Of a DNA stretch of 64,000 nucleotides, positions 1 through 12,900 are shown in pieces. Under the pieces are notes generated by a model. The model did not search any database and was not told the DNA's origin. It saw nothing but the letters and a program-made list of their open reading frames with translations. Every line of letters starts with the position of its first letter. The first letter of the stretch is position 1. Position numbers and translations under genes: made by a program. Origin of the DNA: Omphiscola glabra (taxonomy: Eukaryota; Mollusca; Gastropoda; Lymnaeidae); NCBI GenBank assembly GCA_964017045.1, contig OZ024797.1, positions 12,679,062 through 12,743,061 on the forward strand. Reading direction: 5' to 3'.

Positions 1-165
1 AGAATCCTTAATAAATGACAGGAATGACTTGCCAACAGAAACAAGAGAAATAATACCCACATGGAACAGGGCATTCTTCAGTGGTCACAAAATATTAAAA
101 AGTAAAAACATCACCAGAAAAAAAAAAAGAAAACTATATATAAAAGAGTAATAAATCCAGAAGTA

Positions 166-543
166 ATGTACAAAAAAGAAAACAGCAGAAATCATTGTTA
201 TAGGAGAAAAGTCATACGGAAAATATATGGACCAACAAATAGCAGAAATAAAAAGGGGCAGTCTGCATTAGGCGGGACACTTAAAAATAAAAGTAGGATG
301 AAGAGGGTGTACCACCAAAACCTCAGAGGCAAACGGCTCAAAGGCAGACCTAGACTTAGATGGATAGATGATGTAGAAATTATAGACAATGTAGAAACTG
401 ATCTTCAGCAGCTTGGAATCCAAGCATTGCAAATAAAATATCATCACTTAGGTCTGAATGGCAGGAAGTGTCGGAACAGGCCAAATCACACCATGGGTTG
501 TAGTGCCACAAGGATGGATGGATATTATTGTACAAAAGAATGA
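166..543 (+). pseudogene. Non-LTR retrotransposon C-terminal remnant
   Basis: A 125-codon open stretch contains GKRLKGRPRLRWIDDVE followed by LQQLGI, the conserved tail found after the reverse transcriptase of many RTE/Jockey-type elements. The expected ending (SEQAKSHHGL) reads in another frame near 450-500, so a frameshift has broken the tail. It sits left of the fourth spastin exon, presumably in an intron on the antisense side. No reverse transcriptase core is present. It is a fossil fragment, not a host gene. Confidence 0.7.
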
Positions 544-1022
544 AAGAAAATGTGGCTTTTAATGCAAATATTTTTTTCACAATAACCCTTCTATACACAT
601 CCATAAGTAATATTCACTCAAGGCTACTTATTCCAATACAATGTTTGAGTTAAGATATTTTGAATTCTAAAAAAATTATTTTTAATCTCAGCATATATTT
701 TAGATATGCTTGCAATATAAATCCTTTTTATTTATATTTGTAAAATAATTCTCTGCTGTTTCTAAGGAGGCCAACAAATTAAATATTTTAATTTTTTAAA
801 TCTTTCAAAAATACAGAAAATTAGGACTTTTATATATTATATCATATATGAGAGCTAGATATATCACATCTAAGAAGAAAGAGGCTACCAGGCAAATCTA
901 CCTAGCAGGATGCCTGATAATTCATTCGAAATATGGTTTGTAATTAAACTAATTATGAAAGGAGTTGTATCTTGATAACAATGGTTAAATTGAGATGTAG
1001 CAATAATAGATAAATAACATAC

Positions 1023-4000
1023 CTTGAGAAAAATCACTAGTTAATTTGGTTGGATTAAACCCAGCACAAAAGCTGGGAATTTTGCTGCAGGAAGGCAATT
1101 GTCTTAGATCCACATTATTTCTAGCTAACACAGGGGGAACAACTTTTGATGGGGACAGAGTTCTGTGATCAACACCAGGGGTGGCATTATGTTCAGAGTT
1201 TGTAACTTTAACTTCTGGACAGTCCAACTTCATTTTTTCTATTAGCTTCTCTAATAATAACAATAAAAAATGAAATTGAAAAGTACTTGCAGCAAACAAA
1301 GATTGTATCATTTCCTAATAAATTTTACCATTGTGATATTAACAACAAAAGTTTAAATTGCATTACAAATACAAACAAAATAAATCTTTTGACAATATAA
1401 AAAGTAATGAAGATATAGGCAGGTCTGCTTGAATTTTATTAAATTATAATGACCCAACAGACATACAGACTACAGCTGCTGAAAAAGTTATATAGCATAA
1501 TTAAGCCCCCACCCCCTCCATAAAAAGAATAAAAAATCATTATAATATTATAAAGACCAAAACAAACAAAAACTATTAAAGGCACACACATTTAACAAAT
1601 AAATAAAGTGATAAAATAACCATATGTTGTGAAAAAAATATTTGCTATTAATGTCCTGTTGAAATAATGGGATTAAAAAGTTGCCTTTTATAAAATAGAT
1701 TTTTTTATATGACTTGAAAGAGTGAATAAATAACTCTGGATAACAAAGCTTATTAAACAGTAAAACTGCATTTTTTGTTCCTTACAATTTATTATTATTC
1801 ATTCCTTATATTTGAGCACAAACATATATCACTTTATGGAAGTGAAATAGAGCACAATGAAAGCTTGTCAGTTATTTAGCAATGAATAATTTAGTTTTTT
1901 TAACCATAATTATTTCAATAGAAGTTTTCAGGCACTACAATCAAGTTATAATTAGTTTACATTTACTAAGGAAATAAAAATTTACCCATACAACATGCTG
2001 CAGATTTTATGATTTCACAAACTACTATCTAAGTAACTTGACAAACAATATGCCCATATTTTGCCAATACACACCGTGACAATGTGAATAGAGGATTTTA
2101 AACTATATAGTTGAGTAATATGTAGTACCAGTATGATAACAATTGGTTAAACATCTAGTAAGTATGTACCTTTAGGGTCTTTTAAAAGTTGAAAGATAAT
2201 AAAGTTGAAATATTTTAATACTTATTCTTTAATTTTGAAAATTAATAAGTATAATGTTTTAGATTAAAAGCTGATTTTCAAAATACAAAAGAAAACAAAC
2301 ACAAGCAAAGACATGGCTAAGTTTATACAAGAAATTTATACTCACCTAAAACATCAAGTCTATCTTTAACCATGATTAGATTTGTTTCCATTTTGTCTTT
2401 CAGCCGCTTTGCCCGATCAAATGTCTCACCTGTGTATTAAAATAAAACACTAGACACATCACTGCATGTTGAATGTTTATTAAATCCATGCCAGCATACA
2501 CTAACTTATGCCAGTCTCTGCTTTGATAGCGTCTACTAGGACATTACACAAAATTACAGTTTTCTTTAGTTATATTTGAAATTCATCCTTAAAACTCTTA
2601 TGAAACAATAATTAGTTCATTTGAAAATAATTCTATGGTCCTTCACATATTTAACAATAAAATATTAATAATAACTAATATAATATATAACAGACATCTC
2701 CAATTTGCAGGACAGACTTAGTCTAAGACTGTTTTTAAATTTCATGGATCTGAACCAATAAAAAAATGTGTAGATTGGCTTAAATAAAAACATTTTTTAA
2801 GAAAAGATTACCTCTAGCCAGTGGCTTAGCAAGGGTTAATGCTACCCAGGGCAGGGCTAGATTTATGTGTCTCCCCCCATGAAAAACCTCTGCTTGACTC
2901 TACAGTTGGCAAAAAATGACGCTACTTACATTTAGAAAAAAGTGTTACTTGGGACGAACAACCCCTTCCACCCCCCCTTCCTTCACTACTATCCCTATGC
3001 CCGTAAGGATTATGTTTATTGTTCTCATGCCTCTATCTTCCCCAGCAATCCACCTCCAATTAGCCCTAAATTTTTAAAAACCAACTCTCCCCTTACTTTC
3101 AGTTGTCTCCCAACACTCATAATTTCCACCTTTTAATTACTTGTCTAAACTGTTCCAACTTAAGAACAATTTATTTAATGTATGTCTGCTATTAAGATTC
3201 CATAAATGTATCCATAAAAATCTATCTGCACAAAAAAAATTATTAAAAAAAAATTTAAAAAAAAAAAAACAAGAATAAATTTGATATATCATCAATGTTT
3301 AAAATTTGTACATACATAACCCAAGGAATAAAAAGCCTAATCTCTAGAGTTCCTAAATGATACATTTTTAGTTTAGGCGCTGTGGATATTGAATTAAAAT
3401 AGTTCAGTCTCCTGTAAAATACTACCGTATGTTACGGACTATAAGACGCTATGGACTATAAGATGCACTCCAATTTTGGAGGCAATTTTTCAAAGAAAAA
3501 AGTGCGTCTTATAGTCCATAAAATACGGTATATTGAGCAAATATTCAAATTTTCTTTTACTATGCACATATAGTGAATGAAAAATCATGAATTTACAGAT
3601 GGAAAGATAACAAAAATCACAGACATAACTTGTTTGATGAATTGAGTGAGATAAGTAATTTAGAGAACACTTGTCAATGCCAAAGTAAGATACCTAATAA
3701 TTTTTACCTTGTCCTTCTACATTCACAGCAATACCCCTTTCAAGTTCAGCGATTCCTTTTTTGTAAAGTTCAACTGCAATATCCTTCCTGGCTAAAGAAA
3801 TAATAAAAACTTTTTTTTTTAATTTAAGAAAGTAATTTAATGTACTGAAAAGAGAAAGTGCCATTAGTGGAATTTGAAACATTTTTATTTAACTGATATT
3901 TTTTTAAAAAGTATAATAGGGACCCTTAGGGAAATTCCATGTAAAAGCTGAAACAACATCCAATCAGAGGCGTAGCGTAAGGGGGGGGGGGGCAGGGGGG

Positions 4001-6490
4001 TTCAGATGTACCCAGGCGCCAGCTAGTTAGGGGCGCCAAAATGTGCTTTGGTATTATTTTATTGATGAACATAATGGGTTTGAGAGTTAAAAAAAGGAAA
4101 AGAGGGCGCTTTAAAATGAATCTTGTCCCCGGGCGCCAAACACTCTAGCTACGCCTCTGCATCCAATAACTAAATTTATTAAATTGAAAATTTGGTGCTA
4201 TATAAATTTATTTCATGCATTTTGGTACAGAGTTATTTTAGCATCTTTGTTTTGTGAGAGATGTGAGTATCCTTCTTGAATTAATTCTGCACATTTTAAT
4301 ATAATTTTATTTTATTTCAATGTGTTTATATCTAATAAATATTATATAGACAGACAATTGTCATGGTCAATGTCACATTATGGACAAGCATTAAAACACT
4401 ATTATTTATGTTATTTAAGTACATTATATTATAACTGCTAAAGTCAAGTATTTGTAACTCTGTAAAAGAATTGACAGTGTTGCTCTATTTTCGTTTGATT
4501 GCATCAGATGTGTTACGTCAGTTATGTTAGTTACATTTTTTTATCTGTATTTTCTTAAAATGTGCTTTCTAAGTAGTTTTTAAAGACTTTCATTAGTTTG
4601 AAAAATATATTTCAATTGAAGCAGATTTCAGAGGAAATTAACAAAAAAAGATGCTAAGATGCCTTTTTCATGTTACATTAGTTACAGTTCCAAGTCCAAA
4701 TTGTTTTATTTTTAATTTTTCACTATTGTGCTTAATTGTTATCATTCATAAATCAGGTCCAACTATTCATCTTAACATTAACATCTTAAGTCGAATGTTG
4801 GGATTCTCAATGGTGCCCTCACTCTGCTTCTGGTGGGACAACTCTTGTCAAAACCTGCACCGCTAAGCACACCTTTCTAAATAAATATAATTTTATATTT
4901 ATTTCAGTCATGATTCATAAAAAATGGATTGCAAACTAAGTCAGGAAGTGTTTTGCAATAAAAATAAAATGTCCTTTTCCGACCTTTTATTTTCAATTGC
5001 AATTTCGTCCTTTGGCTGATTCCTAATTGTTTATCCATGACGTCATTTGCGTGGATTCACTCCCCTTATTTTGTTTATTAGAGTTACATTTTCCTTAAAT
5101 TACGATGGCATGTTTTTTAATTAAATTTTTATTGGTTGATTAAATATAATGATAAAATTTGATTGGTTGGCTGATTTAGTATTTTATGTCGTCTGCCATT
5201 TCATAAGATTATTTTAGAGGATGACCACACGTGTTTTATTCGTGTTTCATTAATTTTTGGATATTCTTTTCGTTGGAACCTGAAATAAAGTGTGTAAAAG
5301 TGTATTTCATGAAAATGTAAGTTGGGTTTTCATTACTTCTTTATTTTATAATTAATTTTGGCCACTTTTCTTTGTTTTTTTTTAAATTTTCCTACTATTC
5401 AGGGTCAAAGCCCAGCGCCACGTTAGGTAAAGGAGAGTGTCAAAACGCTGGTTCCGATAGTCAAAACCCTGTTAGGGAGAGGGTCAAAACCCTGTTAGGG
5501 AGAGGGTCAAAACCCTGTTAGGGAGAGGGTCAAAACCCTGTTAGGGAGAGGGTCAAAACCCTGTTAGGGTGAGGGTCAAAACCCTGTTAGGGAGAGGGTC
5601 AAAACCTGTTAGGAAGAGGGTCAAAACCCTGTTAGGGAGGAATTTAGGGTTCAGGTTAGGGTGAGGGATAGATTTAGATCATTTTTTCATTTTTAAAAAC
5701 TTTTTATTCGTAATTTTAGCAAAAACATGAGTTATTTTATTTTTCCACGGCCGCCCTCTTGGTTGTCCCGACCCGTGAACACGTAAAAGTTCGCGGGTCG
5801 GGGCAACCAAGATGGCGGCCATGGTAAAAGACGCGGATAGATCTCTCAGAATTTACCCGTCCTTTTTCATCTGACAACTGAGCCTAGTCTTGACTGTTTA
5901 AAAAGTGATTAGTGAAATAGATTTTGAATGAGACTAAAACTAAAAGAAGTAACAATATATGTTAGTTTAAGTATAAGAGATACCATACACCCTGCTATTT
6001 ATTGATATTTTAATATTATATAATACTACTACTAATATTTAATATTATTAATTATTATTTATGTATATTAATTATTATGCTGAAATGAGTGTGACATACC
6101 TCCATCCTCTTCATCAATTTTTAAAGCTTTTGAAATGAATTCAAAGGCCTTTCTATGGTATTTTTTTTGATTGGCCAAAGCAGGTTCACCGGGACCAACT
6201 GGACTCTTTGCTTTACCATTACTAGACATAATCGGCGCCGCTTCTATTGCTGTGTTTTTAGTCGGCCAACGAGCAGAAATGGTTCGTCTGCTGTACTGGC
6301 TGACCAGGACAATTGCTAAGAAAAACTGATAAGCCAATGAACGAACAAAAATAAACACAACCAGTATTGGGGTAGCAAATAAACGAAGATTTCTATTATG
6401 TACAGATATGCTTCTCTTTATGATTTTCCCCTTAGCTTCTCCTTTCTTCTTCCATGGAGGACGTGGTCCCCCCGGTCCTTTGCGATGCAT
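1023..6490 (-). CDS. SPAST: Spastin (AAA microtubule-severing ATPase), first four coding exons, partial
   Basis: Coding exons read on the minus strand: 6100-6490, 3708-3791, 2346-2429 and 1023-1250. All introns are GT-AG and the phase is kept (787 bases, 262 codons plus one base). The start ATG at 6490 has an in-frame TAG two codons upstream. Residues 39-64 form the hydrophobic hairpin that inserts spastin into ER and lipid-droplet membranes, preceded by a basic stretch. From about residue 108 comes the MIT domain that binds ESCRT-III proteins, with [16 protein letters not shown], then [15 protein letters not shown], then [20 protein letters not shown], which follow the vertebrate protein closely. 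The fourth exon is the variable linker. The microtubule-binding and AAA cassettes must lie left of the window. Family knowledge: spastin severs microtubules in axons, midbodies and at endosomes. The introns carry several MITEs and a minisatellite, but no exon is broken. Confidence 0.95.
3423..3530. mobile_element. Short palindromic MITE, TA-flanked ends
   Basis: The 108-bp unit begins TACCGTATGTTACGGACTAT and ends with the near inverse ATAGTCCATAAAATACGGTA. The inner sequence again holds GGACTATAAGA and its inverse. It lies in spastin intron 2, about 180 bp past exon 2. The ends resemble Tc1/mariner-type MITEs, but no transposase is present and the family is not certain. Confidence 0.7.
3965..4159. 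mobile_element. hAT-type MITE with perfect 8-bp target duplication (copy 1)
   Basis: The element starts CAGAGGCGTAGC and ends GCTACGCCTCTG. It is flanked on both sides by the 8-bp duplication CATCCAAT (3957-3964 and 4160-4167). Eight-base duplications and CAG...CTG ends are typical of hAT elements. It has no coding capacity. A second copy lies at 36713-36883. It is inserted in spastin intron 1. Confidence 0.9.
5400..5665. repeat. 23-bp minisatellite containing GTTAGGG
   Basis: About nine units of GGGTCAAAACCCTGTTAGGGAGA-type sequence (longest run quoted shortened: GTCAAAACCCTGTTAGGGA) run through spastin intron 1. The period is 23 bp, with small deletions in the last units. Each unit contains TTAGGG, but the spacing shows it is not a telomere tract. 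It passes straight into the hairpin sequence at 5745-5824 and seems to belong to the same interspersed element. Confidence 0.85.
5745..5824. repeat. GC-rich near-perfect 36-bp hairpin
   Basis: Two 36-bp arms (5745-5780 and 5789-5824) are inverse copies with about four mismatches, separated by an 8-bp loop ACGTAAAA. The right arm contains CAACCAAGATGGCGGCC. A related sequence, with GGTTGCCGCAACCGTGAAC, occurs at 37660-37695 next to another TAACC-rich minisatellite, so this is likely the end of a repeated element and not a gene control site. Confidence 0.75.
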
Positions 6491-6690
6491 AATCTAAACC
6501 ATCCGCCATGTTACATGGCATTGACTGTCGGGAAGGGAAATCTCGATCAATACAGTGGTCATTGCATTCATACGGGAGAATCCCGGTTGCTTTATTTAGT
6601 GACTGACGTAGTATTGTGACTAATGGCTGGTCAACATATAGGTACATCATATTTATATTTTCAAGAAGCCCAATGAAACTAATGTTCATG

Positions 6691-9600
6691 ATTATGTTGA
6701 CCCATTTACTCCTCCAACCACAATCTTAATACTTAATCTTTAATTTTAAAGATGCCGATTTTATTTTTACCCTCGAATTCGCATGTTGCCAGTCCCATTA
6801 TTTCATGATCCCTACTAATCTTGCATTTTTAGGCCTATCATCTATGGCATGGAATCATGGATAGTCATATATGACATTATTGACATAGCATATCATATGC
6901 CTTAGACAGCTACTACTACTACTACTACTAAAATTAAGTAGTATTTGCAGAGCCCAGCCAAGGCCTAAGTCGCGTCTAGTCTAGACCAAAGTCTAGGGTC
7001 AGGAATATTTTTAAAATTGTTGTGTCGTGTTCACTGGAACAATGCGGAAAAGGGGCTTCAAAACCATTTGAAAAATGATTTATAATTATAAGTATCTTTG
7101 TCCTTATTTTTTTTTGTACCCTTGCCTTCAGAATCAGAGACAACAGAGAATGTAATGTCTGGGTCTGGTGATTGAAGTTGACATGTTATAAGTTTTTGAG
7201 ACTGATTATGATGATTTATTAACAAAGAAAGTGACAAAATGAATCAAAGATTTTTAATTTATTTCAAACAAACTTTACAAACATACTCACATAAGACATA
7301 CCAGTAGTCACATCAAAGATAGTATTATTACTTATGTACAATTTAAACATAAGGAAAGCTCTCATAACTTGCAGTTGCACGACAACTAATAATTACACTA
7401 CAAGCACATCATTTTATTCAACAATTTTTAAATGTTTTATGTTATTAAAATAGTTTTGATATAATAATGACAAAGATATATTATTGGTAACATGGATTGA
7501 AAATTAACAATTATTTCTAATTATTAATATATTTGTATTTATAATCGAGTACTTTATCTACACTAGAACTTAGAACTAGAAGTAAGTTATAGTATTTGAA
7601 ATTCCAAAGAAACATTTCAAACAACTGATTACCGTATTGAGAAATGTATGTTTTATATTTATATGATTTCCCTCAAATAAAAATCACACATTAATAAATA
7701 TATTGTGTTTTATAAAAGTGCTTGAAAAAAACATGCAACCTTACTCCGACGGAAAAAGGTTATTTGTTTAAATTGTGTTTTTTAAATGAATTGTCAAAAA
7801 CCAACAAGAGATAGCATTTAACAAATGGGAGTAAATTTATTTACAACATAATTCAATATCTACAATAGGGAAACAGCTTTTTTGAAAATATACAATATAA
7901 GTGACTATAAAGTGTCAAACATAAGTAGTAGTTAAAAAAGATTTTTATTTCTTTTTTAAAGGTGAAAATGTAGAACTTGCTTTCAAAACACCATTTTATT
8001 GTCTTACAGGATTGAATGCCAGGGAAGGCTAAACTCAGAAATAGAAACCAATTAATTTAAGATGCCTGCATTTCAAACACATTTAAAAGTATTCTGAGGA
8101 CTTTCTACAAGCATGGAAGAGACCCGTTGTTATAAGTTATAGTTAATGATGTTAAAATATGTCATCTATGTACAAAAAAACATTTTAAATATGTAACAAG
8201 GATTGGGCAGTGCAAGAATTTTCATCGAGAAAAAAAACAACACATGCATGATGTAAATATTTATGCTCTGTTATAAAAACAAATGAAATAATAATTAATT
8301 GTTCAAAAAAAGGTATATCAGTTAAATTAATTATACAAATTTTTTTACTTGTTTTAAGTCTTTTGTGTATGTTGTCTACTGATTGATTGCTTTGTTTTAC
8401 TTTGAATGAACCCTAATAAACTATTATCATAAAACTTACCAAACTGTAAGCTTTTTTTTTCAAGATTCAATAAACAATTTTAAAAAAATTAAATTTGAAC
8501 AGCAGTGCTACATTTCAAAATAAATGCTGGCAATTTAAGAAAAACACAGTCCTCTAAATACTCCACTCTGACAATGGAGAATTCAAATTCTTGTAAGATT
8601 TTGTACATATAAAAACTTAAGAGGATGTGTAAAGGAGAAAGAAGCATTATGCAACCTACTTTTTTCAAATTATTAGTCAAATACCTTTTTAATTTATTAA
8701 ATGTAAATATAAAGAAATAAAATTTAAAAAATCAACTGCTTAAAAGTATAACAATGCTATTAAATGATTTGAGCATACTTAAATTATTAAATGCATATTA
8801 CTGGGAAAAGACAGATCATTCATACAGGTCTTATTTTTTCTAAGATACCGGATATACATAGTCTATTTCTTAAAATCACAATAAATTTATTTTTTCCATT
8901 CAAGTAATTCAACAAATAAATTGTAAACAACTTTTCCATAGTAAAATACTTGAAATAAATACAATAAGCATGCTTTCTCTGGGATGATTAATAATATTAA
9001 AATAATAAGGGGCATTTTCTTTATAACAGTCATTTTTTTTGCGTAAACATTTTTTAAACATCATTAAAAATAAAAACAAGAGACCAAAACACATTATGCT
9101 GCCTACTTAAAAAACTTGAACAGCAAGAACATTCATCACAGCATGTAGGCAGTTATAGAAAATTAATAAATTGTTTCTCGCAACTGCAAGTTTTAGCACA
9201 CAGTCCATTGTATCACATTTCACCCTAGAGGTTATGCAGAACATGAGGAATTTATATAAATTCCATTTTCTTGGCCTGGAAATTATTTTTAAAGAAACAA
9301 AAAATTGTACAAACAAGTATTTCAAAGAGATTGTTTCATAAATGAATTTTTACATTAGCAACACAAAGACAAATAATTAATTCTTTAAATTCGGTAATTA
9401 TAATTTCAAAGATTTTACCCAATATCCTTGACTTTTTATTCTTTTGTTTTTAAAATTCTAAACTCTTATTACTAGATTCCAATACTAATACTATACCCAT
9501 GTAGAATGTTTCCAATTTTTAATATCAAATTCAAATAGGAAACTTTCTTGAAGCAAATTAAATTTATATTTTGTGTACAAACTTTTATTTTTTTAATTTA

Positions 9601-9950
9601 ATACAAACTTTTATTTTTTTAATTTAAATAAATACTTTCACTTTGAGTAAATATAAAAATGCCTCCCCTTTTCAAATACAATGTATATATGCAATTCAGT
9701 TTGGAATTCTATTTAGTACTATAAGTGTAGAACTAAAAATCAATCACAATTTTAATCCATTGCTTTTGCATTTTGTTAAAATAAATTAAGTAGGAAAAAC
9801 TTGTGAAACACTTTATACGAGAAACAACAGCACACAACCTCTAATAAAAATTTTGAGCACTTTTAAACTTCCAAAATATTTTAAATTAGTAAGTATATTT
9901 AAAATGAATATGAAATTTTGATGAGGACAAAAAATCAGTAATTTTAAGTT
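6691..9950. other. AT-rich intergenic stretch between spastin and the Rel gene
   Basis: About 3.3 kb without a supportable gene. It is very AT-rich and holds homopolymer runs, a short CTA run at 6910-6930 and many AATAAA-like signals. The right part probably includes the 3' UTR of the Rel gene, whose stop is at 9951; minus-strand AATAAA occurs near 9584-9589. The spastin promoter should lie just right of 6490. Short open frames here have no recognisable content. Confidence 0.6.
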
Positions 9951-12900
9951 TTATCCATCAGCCTCACCATGCTCTACTGTAGTAGATGGAAGACCTTTTT
10001 CTATGATCTCGGCTAGCTCAAACACTTTCATGGTTGGTAAATTTTCTACAATAGCACCTTGCAGATCTATTTCCATTGAGGCCAATCTTTGAACATTAGC
10101 ATTTTCTGGTTTACCAGGTGTCTCCACCTCTTTAGCCAAATTCTTTTCCGAATTTATGACATTATTTCCACCATTTTCTAAATGATGAATTTGTTTTTGG
10201 GCTATGTAATGATGCTGGAAAGTTGATGATTGGGGATATTTATTTACTTGTCGTGGAGTCTCCTCATCTGCTGGTTCCTGCTTAACAAGAACAGGTGGTT
10301 TATCCATCCCGAACATGAGATTGTATGACTCTGATTGGTCATCTTCATTGCCCACTTCCCAAGCAGAGGCACTTGATGTTTGTTTGTGAGGGATTAACAT
10401 TCTGCGAAGAGGAGGGATGGTTGAAGGTGAGGAGGTAGGAGTTGGACTGAATCTCTCTGAAGAAGGATTTTTAGAAGTATTTGGTGTATGAACATCACAA
10501 GCACTGTATGAAGTTCTGACAGTTTGCTGCCTTGATTCAGATCCCACTATGCCATGATCTGAAACAGTCTGATTTACTCCTCTTGATCTATCAGCCATGG
10601 CCTCATTAATAGACTTGAGGTTTTCTTTTGTGTTGGCTAATCTTTTCTCAGCAATCAAGTCACGGCGGATGACCTGTTCTGATGTCCCATTTTGAACCAC
10701 TGTGGTTTGTGTGTCATTATTATCAACTTCATTAGTTGTACTTTCACCATCGATTATGATAGAAGAACCCGCTGCTTCTTCATCAGACAACTCATGAATT
10801 TCCACCTGTTCCCCCCCATCAATAGCTACCTGTTCGGTAAATCCAGCACCATTTGTGGTGTAGATTAATACTGTGGTATTTGGTGGCACAGCATCTGAAT
10901 AACCAGTAGCAACTACCTGCATGTCTTGAGAATGAGGCTGGTAGGGTGATCGTTTACCTCTGACACTTTTCATACCTTGTAAAAGAGAGTTCGAATCGAT
11001 TGAATACTGCTGAACGTACTGCTGTCCACTATTCAAGTTATTATTAAGGTTTTTGCTAGCATCCATGTCAAGTAGGTAAGAGGATTCTCCTGTATGTGGG
11101 TCCTGATGACGGATCAGTACAGAATGTTCTCCAGTGTAATTCTGAGGTGTCTCTATAATATAGTGGCCGCCTTCCTCCTGAGATTCACCTGGTGTGTCTA
11201 AATAAATTTGTTCTGCAATGAGAAATGGTATATGTTTATCAACTATAAATAATTTTGAAAACATTTGACAGGGTTTATAAAATTTCGACGTAAAAAAATT
11301 TATAAGGGTTATGAAAAAAAATTAGACATAATTAACTACCAGGACAATAAGTCTTTTAACAAGAAGAGTGAGTTTAAAAGAATATATTATGGCCCAAACA
11401 AATCTTTTTGTGTTCAGAAATGTATTATATTTATATATGAAAATAAAATTTAAAAAAACAAAACAATTACAGATAGCATGGAAATTACTCTGCTAATAAT
11501 ACTAAATTACAACACCTTTGAGTATGAAGATTTTACAACTGTAATTTGTGTCTGCACAATGTAAAAAAAAAAAACACCAGAAAACTATAACGCTGAGCTA
11601 CCTTGACCTTGTCTAGCTGTAAGTTTAGACTTTAGGTTTGCTTTTATTGCCTCTGTGTTCCCATCGTTTTCTGAGGACTCCAGTAATACTGAAAACACAA
11701 AACGTCATTAAAAACACATTTCCAAACAAGTCTTTAGCCAAGTAACAATGAAGATTTGAAATGAAAATTGAAATGTTAAATTGCACAGCTAAGCAGGGGA
11801 ATTTAAAATCATAATTTGAACCTCCTAGATATATTTTTTTATAGTTTGGATGGAAGGACTTGCTAATGCTCCATTATCAGAAGAACATATGAACTTTATA
11901 ATATCTTATTAGGAATGACTAGGAAAAGAAATTGAAATAAGAGCAAAAACAATATGCTGGGAATTAATTCTGACTCAATTTAATTTGTAATCTAAAAACT
12001 AATAACGGTAGTTATATTTCTAAATTATCACTGCAATAATCCACTTGCCTCAATTCTTTTAAATTAAACACTTACATCTTTTTTTAGGTTTTATATCCTG
12101 CTCGGTATAATATTTATTTCCATTATAATGTTGATCACTGTCAATCACAATGCCTGGGGAAGATTAAGGAATATATATATATATATTTATAATTTACCTG
12201 CTTTATTTGGAAAGCTGCAGCTTAACTGTTAATATTATATAATTATTTTATTTTTTACAGCTGTTTTACTGAGCTAAGAAGTCCAAACTAACTGGTGATA
12301 CCCACAGCTAGAGACTACCCTTTGCAAATTTGAATATGCTACCCCTGATAAAGAGTTAAATATTACCATTGCGCCGTGAGGCTGACATTTCTAGTAATTT
12401 CCTTTTGCTAACAAATCATATTTTAGAAATGAGTTTGGATACAAAGTGCATAGTTCTGTGGCATCAAAACTTATTTTCATATCTTCCACTATAATACAGA
12501 ATACACATAGAAAATGAATGCAGTGGCCCATATAAGTATACATTTTCTGAAAGTATATTGGACTCATTTGGTACAACATTGGGAATAATGTGCAGTAGAT
12601 TTAAAATTGTACACATGATTTGCTTTTAACTCACACTGACTAATTTTTTTTTTCAGACACATAAGTTTATATTTATTTATAAAGTACTGCTATAAAGTTC
12701 AATGAGTTTTTGAAAATGTATAGTCTTAATGAGCTAAAATGTTTTTTGATTATAATAAAGATAAAAAATAATTTTCAATGATCCCTCACTTTCACTACTT
12801 CATCAAGTGGTATTTTATCCTATGAATTATTGCCTGTATTAATTTGGAAGATTTTGAAATAATTCTAATAATTTAGGCTTGGATATTGGAAGGGTTTGCA

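Noticed and set aside
2819..2890. CAGTGGCTTAGCAAGGG start in spastin intron 3 as a hAT element
   Set aside because: No matching end or target duplication was found, so it is only a possible fragment.
5461..5665. TTAGGG in each unit suggesting telomeric sequence
   Set aside because: TTAGGG occurs once per 23 bp and not in tandem; it lies within a gene intron.
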